This document shows positions 1 to 6,002 of a DNA stretch of 11,221 bases, one piece after another; positions within the stretch are counted from its first letter, which is position 1; each line of letters starts with the position of its first letter. The notes beneath the pieces were generated by a model that worked only from the letters and a program-made list of their open reading frames with translations, was not told the DNA's origin and ran no database searches. A program made the position numbers and the translations under genes. Source of the stretch: CAYNUJ01 sp964573255 (GTDB lineage Bacteria > Bacteroidota > Ignavibacteria > Ignavibacteriales > Melioribacteraceae); contig CAZNJB010000063.1 in NCBI GenBank assembly GCA_964573255.1, forward strand, positions 1-11,221, given 5' to 3'.

Positions 1-137
1 CCTTAGGAGAATTTTCCGATTTATTTGATAGGATTGTTATTTTAAAAAAAGGAAAGAAAGTTTACGAAGACGATATAATAAATATTAAAAAATCCGGTAA
101 AGAGATTATAGACGTTTATTCTGAATATATGAGGTAA
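1..137 (+). CDS. ABC transporter ATP-binding protein, C-terminal end (partial)
   Basis: Only the last 44 codons are in the window, read from base 3 and ending in TAA at 135-137. The visible residues start LGEFSDLFDRIVILKKGK. This matches the stretch just after the H-loop of ABC-type ATPases, where a typical member reads 'SEVEALCDRVIILNKGKIV'. The rest is the usual short tail. The Walker motifs and signature motif lie outside the window. The permease gene starts only 2 nt after this stop, so the two belong to one transcript and presumably form one ABC-2 type exporter. The substrate cannot be told from this fragment. The family call is fairly secure because of the conserved D-R-hydrophobic-G-K pattern together with the permease next door. 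Confidence 0.8.
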   Translation, partial: LGEFSDLFDRIVILKKGKKVYEDDIINIKKSGKEIIDVYSEYMR

Positions 138-139
138 TA

Positions 140-910
140 ATGAATATTCAAAATATTAAATCAATATTAAAAAAAGAATTCTTTGAATATAAAATCAGAA
201 CAGTTGTTGGAATAGTTGGATATTTCATAATTTCATTATTATTGATTATTCCGTCAATAAGTAAACATAACATAAAAATATCTAAGGAGTTGTTGGAAAA
301 GTATAATCGAATTTACTCGTTTTTAGATGCAAATCAAATAACAGAGATTGCTATTATTGACAAAAAATTATTAACATTTTTACTAATGATCGTTGTTATT
401 TCTTCCCTATTTTGGATACTTGAGTCAATTATTAAAGAAAAGGAAAATAGAACTATTGAAAATCTTTTTTCGCTGCCTATATCAGATAGCGAAATTTTTA
501 TAGGTAAATTATTTTTAAATATAATAACATCCCTTTTGTCAATTTATTTAACATATTTGTTTTTAATTATTTACTTTTATAATGTATATGATATTAAAAT
601 ATTCCATCATATAATAAGTCTAAACTGGCTTCTAGTAATGTTTGTTTTTATCCCTTCGTTGTCTCTTAATGTAAGCTTAATCGGTCTTATTTTATCCAGT
701 AAACTTAATAAATATCAAACGGCACAAATGACATCATTGATTTTTATCATACCGGTATTCTTTTTATATTTTTATTTATCTAATAACGCTTTATACTTTT
801 CAGTTTATTTAATTTTAGCGGCGACAATATTTATTATTTTCTTAGATGTTATTTTATTTATAATTTCAATACAAATTTTTAATCGGGAAAAGATTATTCT
901 TAATGAATAA
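140..910 (+). CDS. ABC-2 type transporter permease
   Basis: This 256-residue integral membrane protein has about six hydrophobic segments, at roughly residues 20-39, 78-95, 119-147, 161-185, 196-212 and 218-245. Between the second and third is the cytoplasmic coupling stretch typical of ABC-2 permeases, E95 to S115 (KEKENRTIENLFSLPIS), comparable to the family's 'EKERGTLELLLSLPVS'. The N-terminus (ILKKEFFEYK) also resembles the usual start of these proteins. It begins 2 nt after the stop of the ATPase gene, within TAATAATG, so the two are probably translationally coupled and make the two halves of an exporter. The length is normal for a half-size permease. The substrate is unknown. The gene is very AT-rich, like most of the left part of the window. 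Confidence 0.88.
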   Translation: MNIQNIKSILKKEFFEYKIRTVVGIVGYFIISLLLIIPSISKHNIKISKELLEKYNRIYSFLDANQITEIAIIDKKLLTFLLMIVVISSLFWILESIIKEKENRTIENLFSLPISDSEIFIGKLFLNIITSLLSIYLTYLFLIIYFYNVYDIKIFHHIISLNWLLVMFVFIPSLSLNVSLIGLILSSKLNKYQTAQMTSLIFIIPVFFLYFYLSNNALYFSVYLILAATIFIIFLDVILFIISIQIFNREKIILNE

Positions 911-982
911 AAGTATATTAAGATCATTCTATTTGATATTTGCTCATTGAAAGAGTTTAATATTTCAATAATATAACAAATT

Positions 983-1192
983 ATGACTATTAATAAAGAT
1001 GTAAAATACTTCGGAACCTGAATAGCAGTCGTATTAGCTCTGGTTATCTATTTTTTACTGAATGAATTTACTTGGTCGAATATACTTTTGGTGATTCTAT
1101 TTTTATTAGTATTAGCATTGGTAATGAAGATTGTTTCTTATGAAAGAAAATTTGCTGAGAAGAATAATAAGGATTGTACAAACGATAAATAA
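983..1192 (+). pseudogene. Small two-helix membrane protein gene interrupted by in-frame TGA
   Basis: An ATG at 983 opens a frame of 69 codons ending in TAA at 1190-1192, with a single TGA at 1019-1021 (codon 13). Before the TGA it reads MTINKDVKYFGT. After it comes IAVVLALVIYFLL, then NEFTWSN, then a second hydrophobic run ILLVILFLLVLALVMKIV, and a charged tail rich in K, N and E. The two helices plus a charged C-terminus look like a real small inner-membrane protein. TGG to TGA (Trp) is the simplest explanation for the stop, but Gly or another residue is possible. No good start codon lies just after the TGA, so translation would be lost. It lies 72 nt downstream of the permease on the same strand and may once have belonged to that operon. 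The family is not recognised. An assembly error is the main alternative. Confidence 0.5.
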
Positions 1193-1305
1193 ATAACTAT
1201 CATGGCTGAGAAACTACACATAAAAAATAAGAAAGATAAAAAATGCCAATGTTAATCGCGCTTTTACGCGGCATTAACGGTTTTACGCGGATGGGAAATA
1301 AAGCC

Positions 1306-1339
1306 GTCACTCTGAGCAGAGCGAAGAGTCTGAGTCTCG
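1306..1339 (+). repeat. Widespread intergenic phrase GTCACTCTGAGCAGAGCGAAGAGTCT
   Basis: The segment matches the intergenic phrase seen in many Bacteroidota, Chlorobi and other genomes (typical form GTCATTCTGAGC, then GAGCGAAGAATCT). A second copy lies in inverted orientation at 7847-7882. No coding role is apparent. Confidence 0.65.
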
Positions 1340-1417
1340 AAAAAGCGAAGATTGGATGATTGGATGATTGACTGACCGCCGGAGGAGGGGTGAATTGGAG
1401 GAATGATTCGGAATGGA

Positions 1418-1458
1418 ATTAATTCAACACCATGCGTTGATATTGAAAGACACATAAC
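1418..1458 (+). repeat. 41-nt degenerate repeat, copy 1
   Basis: It begins ATTAATTCAA, contains GATATTGAAA and ends in ATAAC. It matches copy 2 at 1568-1608 at 33 of 41 positions by eye, and a more diverged copy lies at 2788-2826. The TTCAA / TTGAA ends form a short inverted pair, so a weak hairpin is possible. Confidence 0.6.
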
Positions 1459-1492
1459 AATTTAACAATTAAGCAATTAAACATTTCGGAAC

Positions 1493-1529
1493 GCTGATTT
1501 TTATGATTGGTTATGATTTTCGTAGATGG
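1493..1529 (+). repeat. GATTTTTATGATT...GTAGATGG phrase, copy 1
   Basis: This matches 2738-2775 closely: GATTTTTATGATT, then a TTATGATTTT or TCATGATTTA block, then GCAGATGG or GTAGATGG. A shortened form (ACGCGGATGGG) occurs near 1285-1296, and a related phrase in reverse lies at 7901-7939. It looks like a common intergenic phrase of this genome. Confidence 0.55.
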
Positions 1530-1567
1530 TAACGGAACGCGAATCCAGCGAATTATCGCGGATTAGT

Positions 1568-1608
1568 ATTAATTCAATGCCTTGCACCGATATTGAAACA
1601 CACGTAAC
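1568..1608 (+). repeat. 41-nt degenerate repeat, copy 2
   Basis: This is the direct repeat of 1418-1458 (33 of 41 bases identical by eye): ATTAATTCAA, then a divergent middle, then CGATATTGAAA and GTAAC. It lies about 190 nt before the ORF6N reading frame. Confidence 0.6.
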
Positions 1609-1799
1609 TTATCTTAAATTGCTATGCGGTTATTGAGGATTTTCATTCCGATTTTCCGTATTTTACGTTTTAGACTCCAAAGCACTCTGAGTGAATTAAA
1701 TTATTTTGAGGGAGTCCTTGTTATTGAATCTTTGCAAAGAGTGATTATTGCGTTTTAAGAGTTTTGAGATGTAATCTTAACGTAAAAATTATCTACAGA

Positions 1800-2702
1800 A
1801 TGGAAGAAACGAATAGCAAAATAGTTGTTTATGACACAACGGTGATACGGGAAAGAATATTTACAATTCGCTGATTGCAGGTTATGTTGGATAGGGATTT
1901 GGCAGCATTTTACGAAGTAAAACCAATAAGGCTCAGGGAGCAAGTCAAAAGAAATATTGAAAGATTCCCGGAAGATTTTATGTTCCGGCTTACCGAAGAG
2001 GAAATAGATTTAATGGTATCGCAAAATGCGATACCTTCCAGAAAGCATCTTGGAGGTCATGCTCCATACGCGTTTACTGAGCAAGGGGTTGCAGCCGTTT
2101 CGGCAGTTATAAAAAGCAAAAAAGCGGTGGAAGTAAGCATTTTGTTAATGCGTGCATTTGTTGAAATGCGCAAATTTATTTTCCGAAACGCGGAGATTTT
2201 TCAACGATTGGAAAAAGTGGAACTCAAGCAGATAGAAACCGATAAAAATTTTGAAAAGATTTTTGACGCGCTGCAAAAGAGGGATTTGGAACCAAAACAA
2301 GGAATATTTTACGACGGGCAGGTATTCGACGCATATAAATTTGTATCCGGATTGATTCGCAAAGCTAAAAAGTCAATCGTACTGATAGATAATTATATTG
2401 ACGAGAGAGTATTGGATTTATTTACAAAGAAGAAAAAGAATGTAAATGTAGTAATACTGACTAAAAGAATAACAAAGTCGCTGAAACTTGACGAGGAGAA
2501 ATTTAACGTTCAGTATCCGACTTTAAAAATAAAAGAGTTTAATAGGGCGCACGACAGTTTTTTGATTATTGACGAGAAAGACATTTATCACTTTGGAGCG
2601 TCGCTTAAAGACTTGGGAAAGAAATGGTTCGCGTTTTCGAAGATGGATAAAGAAGCGTTCGATATTTTGGGCAAAGTTAAAACGGTGGTTAATGACAACT
2701 AA
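1800..2702 (+). pseudogene. ORF6N-domain protein with PLD-like C-terminus, broken by in-frame TGA
   Basis: The full frame runs from ATG 1800 to TAA and has 300 codons, but codon 25 is TGA (1872-1874). Upstream it reads TTVIRERIFTIR and downstream LQVMLDRDLAAFYEVK. In ORF6N proteins this stretch is continuous as 'FTIRG-x-QVMLDRDLA', so TGA replaces the conserved Gly (GGA to TGA fits). ORF6N is a DNA-binding domain known from phage and bacterial proteins, with 'QVKRNIERFPEDFMFRLT' and 'PYAFTEQGV' as landmarks, both present. A predicted coiled linker (about residues 130-160 of the full frame) leads to a C-terminal domain starting GIFYDGQVFDAYKFVS. That domain contains IVLIDNYID and then HDSFLIID, a PLD-like H-x-K-x4-D pattern with Ser in place of Lys or Arg. 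A shorter product could start at TTG 1875 or ATG 1884 but would lack the first part of the ORF6N fold. Phage or defence functions are suggested for relatives, not shown here. Confidence 0.7.
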
Positions 2703-2737
2703 ACAGTTTTAATAGGAACCCGCCCGAGGTGAGCAGG

Positions 2738-2775
2738 CGCAGATTTTTATGATTTATCATGATTTACGCAGATGG
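2738..2775 (+). repeat. GATTTTTATGATT...GCAGATGG phrase, copy 2
   Basis: This is the counterpart of 1493-1529 and is again followed shortly by the 41-nt repeat family, so the two sides of the ORF6N gene carry the same pair of phrases in direct orientation. It is internally near-symmetric: CGCAGATTT at one end and TTTACGCAGA at the other. Confidence 0.55.
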
Positions 2776-2787
2776 GAATTTTTAACT

Positions 2788-2826
2788 TTAATTCAAAGCA
2801 TTGTGCTATTTTCAAAGATTACGCAA
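2788..2826 (+). repeat. 41-nt degenerate repeat, diverged copy 3
   Basis: It starts TTAATTCAAAGCATTG and ends GCAAC. It aligns with 1418-1458 and 1568-1608 at the start, around the central TTG and at the end, with clear decay in between. As with copy 1, it is followed by an ACAATTAAACATT stretch. Confidence 0.4.
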
Positions 2827-3137
2827 CAATTAAACATTCTTACAATTGAACAGTCAAACATTCTCCGCCTTCAATCCGAATGATAAATTCCCAATGACTA
2901 ATGACCGAGACCTATTTCTTACTCTCGTTTCCCCTTCAAATCAGTCAAAGCTGTTTATGGATTATAAACTTGGAACAACCCCTTGCTCGGAAGAATTCCA
3001 CGAGACGAAGAAATAAAGAAATCAAGATACTGGTACTTAATAGTTCAAAATTATATAATATTTTATACCATAGAAAAGAAAAGGATTTATATTCACAGAA
3101 TACTTCACGGCGCGAGGGGGATTATAGGGGGATGATG

Positions 3138-3328
3138 TTGTAACGGCGTTGCCGATAAGCCGACCGCCCCGAACAGCAATGACGAATTGAAAAACAACTG
3201 CCAAAAATTATTTTAATATTTATGTAACAAAATACTGTTTAACTACAAACTAAAACGAACAACGCAAAACCTAAAAACACCGAAAAAGCCGCATCGTTTT
3301 CGCGGTCGGGTGGAAAAGATGGTTATGT
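3138..3328 (-). other. attC-like recombination site (downstream end of cassette)
   Basis: This is an imperfect palindrome that resembles an integron attC read on the minus strand. The R''-like box is ACATAAC (3322-3328), 6 nt after the stop codon of the cassette gene. The far end is GTTACAA (3138-3144). Inside, CCGACCGC (3160-3167) is perfectly complementary to GCGGTCGG (3302-3309), and a smaller hairpin (CGAAAA / TTTTCG, around 3281-3306) lies in the middle. The ends match the second site at 3876-3942: TAACGGCGTTGCCGATAA here against TAACGGCATTGCGGCTAA there, and GCGGTCGG near the other end of both. At 191 nt it is at the long end for attC sites. The R' box fits the GTTRRRY consensus only in its first bases, which lowers confidence. 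Confidence 0.5.
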
Positions 3329-3334
3329 GGCTTT

Positions 3335-3850
3335 TTATTTTATTAAAGAATTTAATTTCTCTTTCAGTTTATCAATAAAATCATAAAATCCTTTTGGATA
3401 ATATTTAGCATCTTCAAAAGCTATAACAGTAACTTCTTTAATGGTATTTCTTTCATTTTGCGAGTAACTAATAAAACAACTTCTATTTGGCCAATGAATA
3501 TTATTTGTGCTAGGTAAAATATCTGGATAATTATTAAAATCATATTGTGTAAATAAATTATCTAATTCAATTAGTTTATTTCTAAATACGAATGAGGTTT
3601 TTAATAATTTATCTTCCGATTTATAATAAGTCAAATATTCTTCAACGTTCCCGCTTGAATATATAATGAATTTTACACCTAGTGCATCCCCCTCATTATA
3701 TACATCTTGACCAGAAGTATTTTCATAATAAATTAGTTTTATATTATTTTGATTCTGGATATTTGTAACACTATTAGAACAATATGTGTTACCAAAAAAC
3801 ACGATTATTAGAGCACTAGGAATACCATGTAATTTTCTTAAAAACCCCAT
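3335..3850 (-). CDS. Small exported or lipoprotein-like cassette protein of unknown function
   Basis: The gene encodes 171 residues from ATG 3850. This start is preferred over GTG 3877 because a strong Shine-Dalgarno AGGAGAG (3857-3863) lies 6 nt before it, and the GTG falls inside the attC-like R box. The N-terminus, MGFLRKLHGIPSALIIVFFG, has basic residues and a hydrophobic core like a signal peptide. Cys24 follows in NTYC, which could be an unorthodox lipobox. The rest is hydrophilic, with alternating hydrophobic residues (VKFIIYSSG, VTVIAFED), conserved-looking YYPKGFYDFIDKLKEKL near the end and two further Cys-free beta-like stretches. This composition recalls small secreted hypothetical proteins of Bacteroidota, but no named domain is recognised. 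It is the only gene between the two attC-like sites. Confidence 0.75.
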   Translation of the reverse strand: MGFLRKLHGIPSALIIVFFGNTYCSNSVTNIQNQNNIKLIYYENTSGQDVYNEGDALGVKFIIYSSGNVEEYLTYYKSEDKLLKTSFVFRNKLIELDNLFTQYDFNNYPDILPSTNNIHWPNRSCFISYSQNERNTIKEVTVIAFEDAKYYPKGFYDFIDKLKEKLNSLIK

Positions 3851-3856
3851 AGCTTT

Positions 3857-3863
3857 CTCTCCT
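3857..3863 (-). promoter_or_regulatory. Shine-Dalgarno site deciding the start at 3850
   Basis: AGGAGAG on the minus strand, 6 nt before ATG 3850. It is a much better match than anything before the upstream GTG at 3877, so the shorter protein is annotated. Confidence 0.7.
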
Positions 3864-3875
3864 AATTTGTTAGCC

Positions 3876-3942
3876 ACATAACGGCATTGCGGCTAAACTG
3901 CCCCCGATTTGTCGGCGGTCGGTTTTGAGGCGCGGGTTATAC
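3876..3942 (-). other. attC-like recombination site (upstream end of cassette)
   Basis: This 67-nt imperfect palindrome has GTATAAC (3936-3942) as R'' and GTTATGT (3876-3882) as R' on the minus strand. They pair over five Watson-Crick bases plus two G-T wobbles. Inside, CCGA / TCGG closes a short TTTG loop, and TAAAC / GTTTTG form further pairs with unpaired bases between, as expected of attC extrahelical bases. R'' starts 7 nt after the stop of the T9SS gene at 3950. Its length is normal for attC. It shares TAACGGCATTGCGG-type and GCGGTCGG blocks with the site at 3138-3328. It could also serve as a terminator for the 3950 gene. Confidence 0.55.
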
Positions 3943-3949
3943 TTACGTC

Positions 3950-5245
3950 TTATCTCAACAAAACCATTTTTCTACTTTGTACGTAATTGTTTACACGGAG
4001 AGTATAAAAATAAACTCCGCTCGGTAAATTATTCCCGTTGAATTTAACCGAATATTTCCCTTGCGGTTTTTCCTCGTTAATTAAAGTTAATATCTCTTTG
4101 CCCAAAACGTCATGTACTTTTAATTGAACGAAACCTTTTTCTTTTATTGAATAACTTATTGTCGTCGTCGGATTAAACGGGTTAGGAAAGTTTTGAAAAA
4201 GATTAAAACCATTAGTAAGATTATTTTCACTTCTTACAATTGTAGGATTGCTGTAAAACAAAAATATTTCTTTGGCTAAATAACCATATAAAATACCATC
4301 GGGATTTGTTACTAAAAGAAGTTCGTTTTCCGGAACCCAATGACCGTTCTCCCATTCTTCACCAAATAGATGAATTAAATTATTACTATTATCATATTCG
4401 TAAAATATTCTAAACCAATTTTCCCAATTATTATTTATAGCTATTTCCCAATTTTCTAGCACACAATTGTTATTAATATCATACTCAAATGTCCCCATAC
4501 CAAAATTCAACAAATTATCTTCTTGCCATCTTTTTGCCAGGTTAGAAATGATATTAAACTTTTCATCATATTCATAGATATTCATCTGGTAATTTACCCA
4601 TTGGTTATTTTTCCAGTCCTGGAATAAAGTAGTATCCTTTAGATTGTCTGAATTGATTATATTAATCATTTTAGAACTCTTTACCCATACACTATCTACC
4701 CAATGTTGATTTACTGATGATATTAAATTTGTTCCTTCGAAATAATTATCAGTTTTAAATAGATTTACAAAATCATGCCCATTGAAATACTGATGTAAAT
4801 GAAAAATTCTATTTCCTAATGAATCATAATTATATACATCCTTTGCATCTTTGACCCATACATTTAATGATGTATTAAACGATTCCCAAAGAACCGATTC
4901 AAGATTACCATCAGAATTGTATATGTTTGTATGTTTATCTAAATCGATCCATCCGTTATTATACCTCGCTGCATATGTGAAATAATTTAATGATAAATCA
5001 TCATTATAATAATATGCAATCTTATTACTATCGCCATAAGTGCTTATATAAATAAGGCTATCTAAAATGCCGGCGGTTTTATTTTTTATTAACGGATTCG
5101 AATACGATATATTGTAAATGCTTCTTGTAAGGAATGAATTGTTTATATTTCCATTAATTGACATGTAAGATACTCCCTGTGGAAATACTTCTGTCACTAA
5201 CAGATAATAAAACAAAAGACAAATAAGTTTATTTGCTGAACTCAC
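3950..5245 (-). CDS. T9SS-exported protein with nine 29-residue repeats and type A sorting domain
   Basis: The protein has 431 residues. A GTG start at 5245 is supported by AAGGAG 6 nt upstream and by a signal peptide right after it (KLICLLFYYLLVTEVFPQG). Residues about 75-317 form a tandem array. A Tyr-Asx position recurs at Y80, Y109, Y140, Y168, I197, Y226, Y255, Y284 and T313, mostly 29 residues apart. In most units a Trp sits exactly ten residues earlier (W99, W130, W187, W216, W274, W303). The unit reads roughly W-V-x8-Y-D-x3-N. Residues 345-431 are a T9SS type A C-terminal sorting domain: NFPNPFNPTTTI, then LKVHDVLGKE, LPSGVYFYTL and SRKMVLLR. The protein should therefore cross the outer membrane and be released or anchored at the surface. 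It is the second gene of a pair with the barrel protein (11 nt apart). Function is unknown; beta-rich binding repeats are an inference. Confidence 0.85.
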   Translation of the reverse strand: MSSANKLICLLFYYLLVTEVFPQGVSYMSINGNINNSFLTRSIYNISYSNPLIKNKTAGILDSLIYISTYGDSNKIAYYYNDDLSLNYFTYAARYNNGWIDLDKHTNIYNSDGNLESVLWESFNTSLNVWVKDAKDVYNYDSLGNRIFHLHQYFNGHDFVNLFKTDNYFEGTNLISSVNQHWVDSVWVKSSKMINIINSDNLKDTTLFQDWKNNQWVNYQMNIYEYDEKFNIISNLAKRWQEDNLLNFGMGTFEYDINNNCVLENWEIAINNNWENWFRIFYEYDNSNNLIHLFGEEWENGHWVPENELLLVTNPDGILYGYLAKEIFLFYSNPTIVRSENNLTNGFNLFQNFPNPFNPTTTISYSIKEKGFVQLKVHDVLGKEILTLINEEKPQGKYSVKFNGNNLPSGVYFYTLRVNNYVQSRKMVLLR

Positions 5246-5251
5246 CCTGGA

Positions 5252-5256
5252 CTCCT
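5252..5256 (-). promoter_or_regulatory. Shine-Dalgarno site supporting a GTG start
   Basis: AGGAG directly after the TAA of the barrel gene and 6 nt before GTG 5245. No ATG gives a complete signal peptide, so this site decides the start. Its position at the stop codon suggests coupled translation of the pair. Confidence 0.7.
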
Positions 5257-5913
5257 TTAAAAATAAATTCCCATAATAAAATGATGCGTGTTGATAATCT
5301 TATTATCGTATTTGAACATATATCTGAAATCAAGATTTAATTTTGAAAAAAGTTGATATGATGTACCGACCCCTAATATTATACCATACGAATTGGCGGG
5401 AAGCTCTTCTGGTTTTTGATTTTCTTTAAATTCGGCAGGTATTTCATCTATTGAATTATAAGACCATACTTCAGGTGGCGAAGTCTCTATGAACGTATTG
5501 ATAAAGTTATAAACTACATCTATTGAAAAATATGGCGAGAAAATACTTTGATTGAAATTATATTGAATACCGAAAGTAAGTGGGAAAGTATCATAATTTT
5601 TGCTTACTAAATTATATTTAGAAGCAAAAAATAATGGGATAGTATCAATAATAGTATTTTCAGAGTATGTTCTTACAGTGTATGTGGGAGAGTATGGATG
5701 GATTATTCGACTATAACCGGTAGATGCTTTCAGTTTAAGCGAAGATGTGAGATTGGTTTTAATCTCAACAAAGAAATCGCCTCTAATATTGTCCGTATTG
5801 TAGAAATTAACACCGCCGTAAAATCCAATATCATAATTGGAAAAAGGTTCGTTTGCCTGCGCTTTTAAAATGTTAATTGAAATAAATAATAGAACTAATG
5901 ATATTATTTTCAT
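5257..5913 (-). CDS. Outer-membrane beta-barrel protein
   Basis: The protein has 218 residues and a clear signal peptide (MKIISLVLLFISINILKAQA, cleavage near residue 20). The mature part alternates polar and hydrophobic residues in short strands (GFYGGVNFY, FFVEIKTNL, LKLKASTGYSR, LTFGIQYNF, YFSIDVVYNF, GIILGVGTSYQL, LNLDFRYMFKYD). It ends in MGIYF, with the terminal aromatic residue usual for barrels inserted by the BAM machinery. A longer acidic, proline-containing loop (about residues 145-173) lies before the last strands. About eight strands are expected. A GAGG site 7 nt before ATG 5913 supports the start. It lies 11 nt upstream of the repeat protein gene and presumably shares its transcript, so the two may work together at the cell surface. 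The exact family (OmpA-like, OprG-like or other) is not resolved. Confidence 0.75.
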   Translation of the reverse strand: MKIISLVLLFISINILKAQANEPFSNYDIGFYGGVNFYNTDNIRGDFFVEIKTNLTSSLKLKASTGYSRIIHPYSPTYTVRTYSENTIIDTIPLFFASKYNLVSKNYDTFPLTFGIQYNFNQSIFSPYFSIDVVYNFINTFIETSPPEVWSYNSIDEIPAEFKENQKPEELPANSYGIILGVGTSYQLFSKLNLDFRYMFKYDNKIINTHHFIMGIYF

Positions 5914-5967
5914 TATTTGACCTCAAAATAATTCTTACAATTTGTGTTACATGTTTTATAAAAGAAA

Positions 5968-5999
5968 TTATAAAGGGCAAGTTTTACCTTGCCCTTATA
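5968..5999 (-). terminator. Rho-independent-like terminator of the Asp-box protein gene
   Basis: AAGGGCAAG (minus strand) pairs perfectly over 9 bp with CTTGCCCTT across a 6-nt loop. It starts about 6 nt after the TAG stop of the gene at 6003-7301 and is followed by a T-rich stretch (TTATAATTTCTTTTAT). It separates that gene from the barrel/repeat gene pair. Confidence 0.75.
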
Positions 6000-6002
6000 A
6001 TA

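Larger units (their letters stand above)
1193..1799. other. Gene-free, repeat-rich intergenic region
   Basis: No credible gene is seen in these 607 bases. A 63-codon open frame on the minus strand at 1264-1455 lies wholly inside repeats and has no family resemblance. The region holds a copy of the widespread GTCAYTCTGAGC phrase (1306-1339), an 8-bp tandem repeat (GATTGGAT three times, last copy imperfect, 1350-1373), two copies of a 41-nt repeat (1418-1458, 1568-1608) and one copy of a GATTTTTATGATT...CGTAGATGG phrase (1493-1529). No terminator or promoter could be called with confidence. Confidence 0.6.
2703..3137. other. Gene-free region of degenerate intergenic phrases
   Basis: No supported gene is seen in these 435 bases. 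An open frame at 2901-3143 (+) starts inside a repeated phrase (AATGACTAATGACC, 2893-2906, also found inverted at 7831-7843), has no domain-like composition and runs into the attC-like site. Two repeats that also occur upstream of the ORF6N gene recur here in the same order (2738-2775, 2788-2826), followed by an AATTAAACATT-rich stretch like that after 1458. Confidence 0.55.
3144..3881 (-). mobile_element. Putative integron-type gene cassette (no integrase in window)
   Basis: The unit runs from the inferred crossover point in the R-like box at 3876-3882 (G^TTATGT on the minus strand) to the corresponding G at 3144. It holds one gene and its downstream attC-like site, about 738 nt in total. 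Each attC-like site starts 6-7 nt after a stop codon (3335 gene and 3950 gene) and points the same way, which is the standard cassette layout. The boxes GTTATGT at 3322-3328 and ACATAAC at 3876-3882 are exact inverse copies bracketing the gene. No IntI gene is visible, so it would be an integrase-less cluster or the edge of a larger array. The call rests on two sites found by eye. Confidence 0.5.

Noticed and set aside
1264..1455. 63-residue open frame on the minus strand
   Set aside because: It is made of repeats (the CTCTGAGCAGAG phrase and GATTGGAT tandem) with no sign of coding.
1193..1799. CRISPR array
   Set aside because: The repeats found are few, unequal in spacing and degenerate, without regular spacers.
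1800..2702. Genome-wide UGA-to-Gly or UGA-to-Trp recoding
   Set aside because: The conserved aro/trp genes and the long secreted-protein genes contain no internal TGA, and DAHP synthase ends in TGA; only two suspect sites exist.
2901..3143. 80-residue open frame on the plus strand
   Set aside because: Its ATG lies in a repeated intergenic phrase, its composition is not protein-like, and it runs into the attC-like site.
3851..3877. Nine extra residues of the cassette protein from GTG 3877
   Set aside because: The GTG lies inside the R-like box and has no ribosome site, whereas ATG 3850 has AGGAGAG 6 nt upstream.
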